A DNA stretch of 19,823 nt from JBBQIY01 sp964618405. Its GTDB lineage: Bacteria; Verrucomicrobiota; Kiritimatiellia; RFP12; UBA3636. The notes under the pieces were generated by a model. The model had not been told where the DNA came from and did not search any database. It worked only from the letters and a program-made list of their open reading frames with translations. Below are positions 14,467 through 19,823 of this stretch, one piece after another (the stretch's first letter is position 1; each line of letters starts with the position of its first letter). The stretch is from positions 1 through 19,823 of the forward strand of contig CAZUAY010000033.1 of the NCBI GenBank assembly GCA_964618405.1, read 5' to 3'. The translations under genes and the position numbers were made by a program.

Positions 14467-16081
14467 TAACACCCATCAGTCGATCAGTTTCGAGGGCTAC
14501 GACCAAACAAAAAAAATCGGACAAGGTGGAATGGCTACCGTTTGGAAAGCACGCCAAATATCCTTAGATCGATGGGTTGCTATTAAAGTTTTGTCCCCCG
14601 AGCAATGCTCGGACGAAGAAGAAATTGACCGTTTCCAATCTGAAGCGCGAACCGTTGCAAAAATGAATCATAGTGGCATTGTGCAGGTCTATGATGCCTT
14701 TTACCGAAACGACCACTTCTGTTTTGTGATGGACTTCGTTGATGGCTATACGGTTGGTGCTTGGTTGAAAAATCGTGGTTACTTAGCTCAAGAAGAATGT
14801 CTTTTCGTTGCGACTGGCGTTGCCGAAGCTTTGTTGTATGCGTGGAGCAAACACAAGTTAATTCACTGTGACATCAAACCCGACAACATCATGATCGATA
14901 TTGACGGTTCGGTCAAAATCACCGATTTTGGTCTCAGCACAAGTCTATCCTCGCTACAAGCACGAAAACCTCTGTCGGATGGTGCTTACGTTTTTGGAAC
15001 ACCCGCCTACATTGCTCCCGAGCAGGCTACTGGAGAGCAACACCTGACAATCCATGCGGACATGTACGCTCTCGGAGCCTCTCTCTACCACATGAGTACG
15101 GGTACACGACTTTTCGCGGAAATCAATGCCGAAGAGGTCATGGACATGCAGGTGAATGCGCAATACAAAGACCCATACGAGCTTAACACAACGCTTTCCC
15201 CATTTTTCTGTGATTTCATTGAAAGGCTCCTCTGCAAAAATCGCAACGATCGTTACAGCAGCTGGGAAGAGATCCTTGAAGAAATTGAAAACATCAAAAA
15301 AGGGCTTCCATTAATTTACGGTGAAATTAATCCCACAAAAGCCCGAAGCACTGTTTTACGGTCTAAATTACGTGATGCCGCGCGCAACGATTTGCTGCGA
15401 AGTCTTAATATCCATCAACGATCTTTCAAGCCCACTGCGGATCCAGTATCATCCCTCGAACACCGATACAAATTTAGCCTAAAAAACTTCGCGCAGCATG
15501 ATTATTCAAAAAGCCTGCGTGCTGCCAAATCGCTTTTTCGCATTTGGTGGGATAAAGTTATCACGTTTTCGAAAGTGATAAAAACCAATCGGCATTACCG
15601 AACCGGCTTGAAATGCTTGGCTGGCCTGTTGGTTCTAACGAGTGCAGTTTGTTTGGCTTCGCACTTCGGTCAACGAGAGAAGAGCCGCGTGCTTGCTGCT
15701 GCAAAAATGGAACTAGCTGAAATAGATGACACTTTTCGAATCAACCCAACAGCTTATCGTACCGCAATAGAACACTGCAATACACTGATCAGCGATCTCG
15801 AAGGACCTGCTTATGCCTCACTTCGACAACAGGTTATCAACAAAAGAAAATTGTTTGAAGACGCACGAGAAAATAATGTTGAGAAAGTAATGAATGATCT
15901 TAGGGTGGAAATCCAGCCGTTGCTGGAGGAACGGAATTTTCTAGGAGCAGCGGAAATTGTTTACTCTTTCGATGGGGAAATGGCAGACGAAACGTTTCAA
16001 GAACGCATGCAAATGGCAGACGCCCTACACGAACAGGTCGCGCTCGATAGCCAAACCAACAGCGCAAGCGAAAACGAGTAG
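14453..16081 (+). CDS. Membrane Ser/Thr protein kinase (Hanks type, HCD non-RD)
   Basis: A 542-residue protein with an N-terminal kinase domain (about 13-285). Visible motifs are the glycine loop IGQGGMATVW (22-31), VAIK (Lys45), the helix C Glu64, HCDIKPDN (138-145), DFG (158-160) and APE (188-190). The catalytic loop has HCD in place of HRD, which makes it a non-RD kinase. A juxtamembrane region (about 290-385) is basic. One membrane helix (about 386-405, LKCLAGLLVLTSAVCLASHF) is followed by an extracytoplasmic helical domain of about 137 residues. The start is uncertain: the ATG at 14453 has GGCGG eight bases upstream, and another ATG lies at 14447. Either overlaps the zinc-motif gene by 14-20 bp, so the two are probably translated together. 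The stop is 3 bp from the convergent RNase D gene. Confidence 0.92.
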   Translation: MEEDNNTHQSISFEGYDQTKKIGQGGMATVWKARQISLDRWVAIKVLSPEQCSDEEEIDRFQSEARTVAKMNHSGIVQVYDAFYRNDHFCFVMDFVDGYTVGAWLKNRGYLAQEECLFVATGVAEALLYAWSKHKLIHCDIKPDNIMIDIDGSVKITDFGLSTSLSSLQARKPLSDGAYVFGTPAYIAPEQATGEQHLTIHADMYALGASLYHMSTGTRLFAEINAEEVMDMQVNAQYKDPYELNTTLSPFFCDFIERLLCKNRNDRYSSWEEILEEIENIKKGLPLIYGEINPTKARSTVLRSKLRDAARNDLLRSLNIHQRSFKPTADPVSSLEHRYKFSLKNFAQHDYSKSLRAAKSLFRIWWDKVITFSKVIKTNRHYRTGLKCLAGLLVLTSAVCLASHFGQREKSRVLAAAKMELAEIDDTFRINPTAYRTAIEHCNTLISDLEGPAYASLRQQVINKRKLFEDARENNVEKVMNDLRVEIQPLLEERNFLGAAEIVYSFDGEMADETFQERMQMADALHEQVALDSQTNSASENE

Positions 16082-16084
16082 CCC

Positions 16085-17188
16085 CTAAATAAAACCTACG
16101 GTGCTGCGCGCCAAAGCCCCTACAACTTGATGCCGCCATCCTGTGTTTAGTGGATGCTCGGGATTGTCAGGATTCTGGCAGAACGCTGTTATTTCTGCTC
16201 TCGACCCGAACAAGGCGGCATCGACGTGGACTTTTGCAGCTTCAGCAGCAATCACCTTGATAACCTGATCGGCGATCTCACGCACTTTGGTTGAGGCTGT
16301 TGGCGACAACTCGGGGATGTCCTCTTCGGGCATCTGTTCGACATCTGCCAGCACCTCGAAGAATTTCGGCGCGAAAGGCCGTGGCAGTTCTTTAGCGGAA
16401 ATCATCCCAGCATTTGCAGGTGGGTTCAATGCCACATTCACAAGCACTTTATCATCGACAACCCAGCTTCGCGGCAGATTCCGTTCGCGGGCAGTCTGCT
16501 CGCGCCATGCGGCGAGTTCACGCAAACGAATCAACTGGCGTGGCTGCTTGAACGCTGTCACCGGAACTTTCATTCGCTTCCAGGCGTTGCTTGGAACATC
16601 CTCCATGTAGAGCGTGAGATCATCAAGCGCTTGCAGCGCTTCCATCATCCAGTCGTAGGTGCCAAACTCCTTGGCTTTTTCAATCAAAATTGCCATCACA
16701 TCGCCCATGTAGGCGACATCGTCGGCAGCATACTCAAGCTGTTCCGGTGACAGCGGACGGCGCATCCAATCGGTACGCGTCTCTGTCTTGGGGAGTTCAA
16801 TCCCCACCGTGTTGATCAGCAACTGACGAAGAGAGAGTGTCGATGGCATTCCACAAAACCCTGCCGCAATGCGGGTGTCGAAGATAGTAGCCGGTTCTGC
16901 TCCGCACCAGTGGTGAATGTGCTGCAAGTCCTGCACAGCATCATGAAAGATCTTGGTGGTCGATCGATCCGACACCACAGCCGCTAGGGATTTGCCGTCA
17001 TATTTCAGAGGATCAAGAAGCAAGACGGCGCGTTGATCGTCGTTTTTCGGTGTAAAGTGCAAAACGGCTGGACCAGAGGACGGCAGCAGACCGCGGTCGA
17101 AATCAGGGGAAATTCCGGCCTGAATCAGACCCAAGTTGGCATAGTAGGTACGCTGCCAAACGAATTCAGTATCAAGTGCGATGAACAT
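16085..17188 (-). CDS. RNase D-type 3'-5' exonuclease with HRDC-like domain
   Basis: A 367-residue DEDDy exonuclease. The first catalytic motif, DTEF (Asp6, Glu8), sits at the very N-terminus. The second is FHDAVQDLQHI (Asp87) and the third YAADD (Tyr153, Asp157). FDTRIAAGF (103-111) is also typical of RNase D, which trims tRNA and other RNA 3' ends. A helical HRDC-like region (about 205-285) and a further helical tail follow. E. coli RNase D has about 20 residues before DTEF; these are missing here, and a stop codon two codons upstream of the ATG rules out a longer protein. The ATG lies inside the end of the helicase gene (17-bp overlap). DNA as substrate is possible given that neighbour. 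Confidence 0.92.
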   Translation of the reverse strand: MFIALDTEFVWQRTYYANLGLIQAGISPDFDRGLLPSSGPAVLHFTPKNDDQRAVLLLDPLKYDGKSLAAVVSDRSTTKIFHDAVQDLQHIHHWCGAEPATIFDTRIAAGFCGMPSTLSLRQLLINTVGIELPKTETRTDWMRRPLSPEQLEYAADDVAYMGDVMAILIEKAKEFGTYDWMMEALQALDDLTLYMEDVPSNAWKRMKVPVTAFKQPRQLIRLRELAAWREQTARERNLPRSWVVDDKVLVNVALNPPANAGMISAKELPRPFAPKFFEVLADVEQMPEEDIPELSPTASTKVREIADQVIKVIAAEAAKVHVDAALFGSRAEITAFCQNPDNPEHPLNTGWRHQVVGALARSTVGFI

Positions 17189-19691
17189 TAAGGGTTAGGG
17201 TTGGTTTAGTATTATCAAGGAATCTGGCCGTGTCGATAAGCAGCTTTTTTCCGTCTTCGTATTTGAGGAGCTCAGAAGGCAAGTTCTTCCGGAATGTAGC
17301 GCCATAGTTTTTCGTGAAAATACGTTGATCCGCGATGAGGACAATACCGCGGTCGTCGTTGTGGCGAATCAACCGACCAAACCCCTGCCTAAATTTGATC
17401 ACGGCGTTCGGCAAGGCGAAGTCTCGAAACGAATCGCCTCCGTTTTCGGCAACACGCTCAGAGCGAGCGCTCACCACGGGATCATTGATCGCATCGAAAG
17501 GAAGGCGTGCAATGACAAGACAACTCAACGCCTCACCGATCAAGTCAACGCCTTCCCAAAAGGAGTCGGTGCCCATGAGCACGGAAGGATGATCTTCGCG
17601 GAACATCTGCGTAATGCGTTCCCGGGAATGCCCCACTCCTTGCACGAGAAGGCGAATGCCAGCGCGACTCAGCGTCTCCGTGATGCGCTGAGCGCAATTC
17701 ATCATCATTCGATAGCTCGTAAAGAGCACCAGCATCCGGCCATGCGTGACGGCAGCAAGTTCTGCCGTAAAATCGGCAAAAGCCGCTGTGTAATCGCCCT
17801 CCCCGTTTTCACGAGCATCAGCGATGTTGGGCAAAAACATCGGCACCGCAGCAAGACACTGACGGGGATAATCAAAGGGAGAACCGACGCACAGCGACAT
17901 CACACGCTCGGGTTCAACGAGGTCCAGACCAATTCGATGTGCAATGAATTTTGAGGATCCGCCGACATTCATGGTGGCCGAGCAGAGCACGACACTTTCC
18001 TTCTTGTCAAAAACGGCATCCGCCATGAATTTCGCAATCTCAATCGGAGCAGCGTGCAGTCCTCCCACGAGTTTGCCGTCATATTCCTTTGAAAGAGCAA
18101 TCCAGTAAACCCAATCGGAATCGGACACGGATGTTGTAAAATTAAGATTCTCTGATAGTTCAATCACGCCACCGACAACAACAGAAAGTTCACGACTAAA
18201 TTCGGCAACGGCAGCCGACGATGAGGGCGACTCGTCAGCTAATCTTCCCGAAAACGCTGAGGCGATCTGCTTCTGTCCCGAAATTTCCTGAGAAGGCGCA
18301 TCCGTTTCGTCACCAGCGAATACTTTGCTAATGGCCTCCAAGTCAGTCGTTAGCGCATACAGATCATCTTGGAATTTTTGCAAAAACGGCAATACGTCCA
18401 ACCAAGCGTTCGACTCTGTAAACTGCGGCCGCATGCGCATGATACTCTCCTCTTTCCGAGGAATATCGGCAAGCGAGCGTAGAAATCGTCGACCCGACAT
18501 GCGGACGGCATCCGTGTTCTTAATCGCGGCATCAAGCTTCTCAAACAGAGCATCGCGCTCCTCCGCTGAGGTCAGAAAATTATTGCTCAGAAGTGAGCTT
18601 CGGAGGCGGCTTAAAATTCCAGTCTCCTTCCGACGACTCGCCAAGTATAGTTTCCGCAGCACGTTATAAAAAGAATAAGAGGTGACCTCGCGCAGGAACT
18701 TCCGCGTCGCCGCTTCTTCAAGGTTGTGAGCTTCGTCAAAGACAACCTGTGCATTTTTGGGCAAGGCAAGCGGTTTGTCGGGCTCGGAGAAAAAGACAGA
18801 ATGATTGGTGATGACAATGTCGGCATTAAGCGACTCGTTTCGAGCGGATTGTAAAAAGCAGCGCGAATAATGCGGACACTTTCGCCCGTGACAGTCCTCA
18901 GGCGTCGAAGCAAGTTTATCTGCAAGCGAATGCCCGAACTCCAGTTCGGACAAATCTCCTGAACGTGTTTTAAAAAGCCATGCGCAGACATGCGCTAGAG
19001 GAAGAAGCTGCTCCTCGGCAAGCTCAACTTCTCGGTGCTGAAGCAAATAAGCAAAACGTTTCAGGCAAAGATAGTTCGATCGCCCCTTGATTATGGCGAT
19101 CTTAAACGGCGTCCTGATAATTCGCGCAATAGCAGGCAAATCTTTATGAAAAATTTGTTCCTGAAGATTTTTAGTATTCGTGCTAATGACGACTGGAATT
19201 TTGTTGGCAAGTGTCCAGAGGACGGACGGCACAAGATAGGCCATCGTCTTCCCTACCCCAGTCCCCGCTTCCACAACAAGATGTCGCTGGGTACTGAATG
19301 CCTCAGCAACGGCACTGGCCATTTCATTTTGCTCAGCCCGATACTCGTAGTCCGGAATCGCGCGATGAAATTCACCGTTTGGACGAAACCAGGCACCCAC
19401 AGATCCAGAATCGAGTTGCGTATACTCCATAGGATTCGGCAACTCTCGCTTCGGGTACGCAAAGTGGCGCGGAGGTAACGCATTGATTAAGGAATCGCCG
19501 GACTCAGCGAGTTCAGCCGTCAGAACAAAGGTTCGAGCCTTCGAAATCCGCTTCGCAAGCTGTTTCATCGACTCATCGTGGCTAGCGGAAAGAAGCTGAC
19601 AAATGACCTCGGCGGCATCACGCGGAAGCTCTGGCGATGTCAGGTCATCAAGAGGATCCGTCTTGTGCGGAGCTTTTTTCGTTGGTAGCAT
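17172..19691 (-). CDS. DinG/XPD-family iron-sulfur DNA helicase
   Basis: A superfamily 2 helicase of 839 residues from the ATG at 19691. Walker A is EAGTGVGKT (141-149), and the Walker B box FDEAHN lies at 318-323. Four cysteines between them (209, 267, 272, 278; NYLCLK and CHGRKCPHYSRC) match the 4Fe-4S cluster of XPD/DinG enzymes. C-terminal motifs include GTDSFWEGVD and QGFGRLIRHNDDRG. Such helicases unwind forked DNA, R-loops or G-quadruplexes 5' to 3'. About 115 residues before the helicase core are not shared with E. coli DinG or YoaA and show no nuclease motif. An in-frame GTG at 19697 is an alternative start; the promoter at 19705 leaves little or no leader. It overlaps the RNase D gene downstream. 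Confidence 0.93.
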   Translation of the reverse strand: MLPTKKAPHKTDPLDDLTSPELPRDAAEVICQLLSASHDESMKQLAKRISKARTFVLTAELAESGDSLINALPPRHFAYPKRELPNPMEYTQLDSGSVGAWFRPNGEFHRAIPDYEYRAEQNEMASAVAEAFSTQRHLVVEAGTGVGKTMAYLVPSVLWTLANKIPVVISTNTKNLQEQIFHKDLPAIARIIRTPFKIAIIKGRSNYLCLKRFAYLLQHREVELAEEQLLPLAHVCAWLFKTRSGDLSELEFGHSLADKLASTPEDCHGRKCPHYSRCFLQSARNESLNADIVITNHSVFFSEPDKPLALPKNAQVVFDEAHNLEEAATRKFLREVTSYSFYNVLRKLYLASRRKETGILSRLRSSLLSNNFLTSAEERDALFEKLDAAIKNTDAVRMSGRRFLRSLADIPRKEESIMRMRPQFTESNAWLDVLPFLQKFQDDLYALTTDLEAISKVFAGDETDAPSQEISGQKQIASAFSGRLADESPSSSAAVAEFSRELSVVVGGVIELSENLNFTTSVSDSDWVYWIALSKEYDGKLVGGLHAAPIEIAKFMADAVFDKKESVVLCSATMNVGGSSKFIAHRIGLDLVEPERVMSLCVGSPFDYPRQCLAAVPMFLPNIADARENGEGDYTAAFADFTAELAAVTHGRMLVLFTSYRMMMNCAQRITETLSRAGIRLLVQGVGHSRERITQMFREDHPSVLMGTDSFWEGVDLIGEALSCLVIARLPFDAINDPVVSARSERVAENGGDSFRDFALPNAVIKFRQGFGRLIRHNDDRGIVLIADQRIFTKNYGATFRKNLPSELLKYEDGKKLLIDTARFLDNTKPTLTLNVHRT

Positions 19692-19704
19692 TTTCACCCG
19701 GAAA

Positions 19705-19733
19705 ATTATATCAGATTAACGACGCTTTCTCAA
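19705..19733 (-). promoter_or_regulatory. Strong extended -10 promoter of the helicase operon
   Basis: On the minus strand TTGAGA (19728-19733) is exactly 17 bp from a perfect TATAAT (19705-19710) preceded by TGA, an extended -10 (TGnTATAAT). The predicted start of transcription, about 19697-19699, leaves 0-8 nt before the start codon. Confidence 0.75.
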
Positions 19734-19823
19734 CAATCGTATGCGGGTGTCTTGTAATCGGTCAGTGACGGGGGGCAAGTATGTTGGTGATGGGGTTTGG
19801 GGTTTAAACACAGAGAGTTTGAG
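19734..19823. other. Non-coding window end with a G-rich plus strand
   Basis: No gene is visible. The plus strand has runs of six G (19770-19775) and two of four G (19792-19795, 19799-19802) with TTGG between. It is the upstream region of the helicase operon and probably of a gene beyond the window. Confidence 0.4.

Noticed and set aside
17185..17215. Telomere-like TTAGGGTTGG sequence
   Set aside because: It is only one to two units long and is explained by codons at the end of the helicase gene.
17325..17954. 209-codon plus-strand frame opposite the helicase gene
   Set aside because: It lies wholly inside conserved helicase motifs on the other strand and shows no protein family features.
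19806..19823. ACAGAGAGTTTGAG at the window end, like the 5' end of a 16S rRNA gene
   Set aside because: The conserved 16S start continues GTTTGAT; the base here is G, and only a few bases are available.
1..19823. CRISPR arrays, insertion sequences and transposases
   Set aside because: No regularly spaced repeats and no transposase-like frame were seen on either strand.

Overview
The window looks like chromosomal DNA of an uncultivated or little-studied bacterium, probably from the Planctomycetes-Verrucomicrobia-Lentisphaerae side of the tree. The hints are a histidyl-tRNA synthetase of the 'RGLAYYTGIVFE / GFGD' type, a stand-alone IMP cyclohydrolase domain, a membrane-anchored helical protein of the 'LGGFRG...LLWLR' kind and a non-RD membrane Ser/Thr kinase. 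This placement is from recalled family resemblance, not from a search, and should be held loosely.

Layout. (1) 1-2236: a small accessory-looking stretch beside two tRNA genes. It holds an excisionase-like helix-turn-helix gene, an unrecognised 423-residue gene, a 256-bp gap rich in inverted repeats, and a cluster of TTTGTGT heptamers between the genes and the tRNAs. This is what one end of a tRNA-associated integrative element would look like, but no integrase or duplicated att core is inside the window. (2) 2237-2560: tRNA-Arg(ACG) and an initiator-type tRNA-Met(CAT) on the minus strand, with a promoter, upstream phased A-tracts and a strong terminator. (3) 2675-7384: a minus-strand operon of five genes reading Gfo/Idh/MocA oxidoreductase, IMP cyclohydrolase, PHP phosphoesterase, class I fumarase alpha subunit, and a membrane-anchored helical-repeat protein. 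(4) 7385-7658: a divergent promoter region. (5) 7659-16081: a tightly packed plus-strand run of eight genes: proS, an HU/IHF protein, hisS, hisH, hisF, a short-chain dehydrogenase, a signal-peptide protein packed with CxxC zinc motifs, and a membrane Ser/Thr kinase. (6) 16085-19691: a convergent minus-strand pair, a DinG/XPD-type helicase followed by an overlapping RNase D-type exonuclease, with a strong promoter at 19705-19733.

How the genes work together. Histidine appears twice in the plus operon: IGP synthase (HisH+HisF) makes the imidazole ring and HisS charges the amino acid. The by-product of IGP synthase, AICAR, feeds the purine step finished by the IMP cyclohydrolase encoded on the divergent operon, so the two divergent operons meet at one metabolic junction. 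The kinase and its zinc-motif neighbour overlap and are probably co-translated; they are the least ordinary pair here. The helicase and exonuclease also overlap.

The most unusual items are the kinase/zinc-motif pair, the unknown 423-residue gene with its repeat-rich surroundings, the initiator tRNA with an A-U pair where three G-C pairs are expected, and the apparent lack of Shine-Dalgarno sequences (possibly leaderless transcripts) at proS and dinG.
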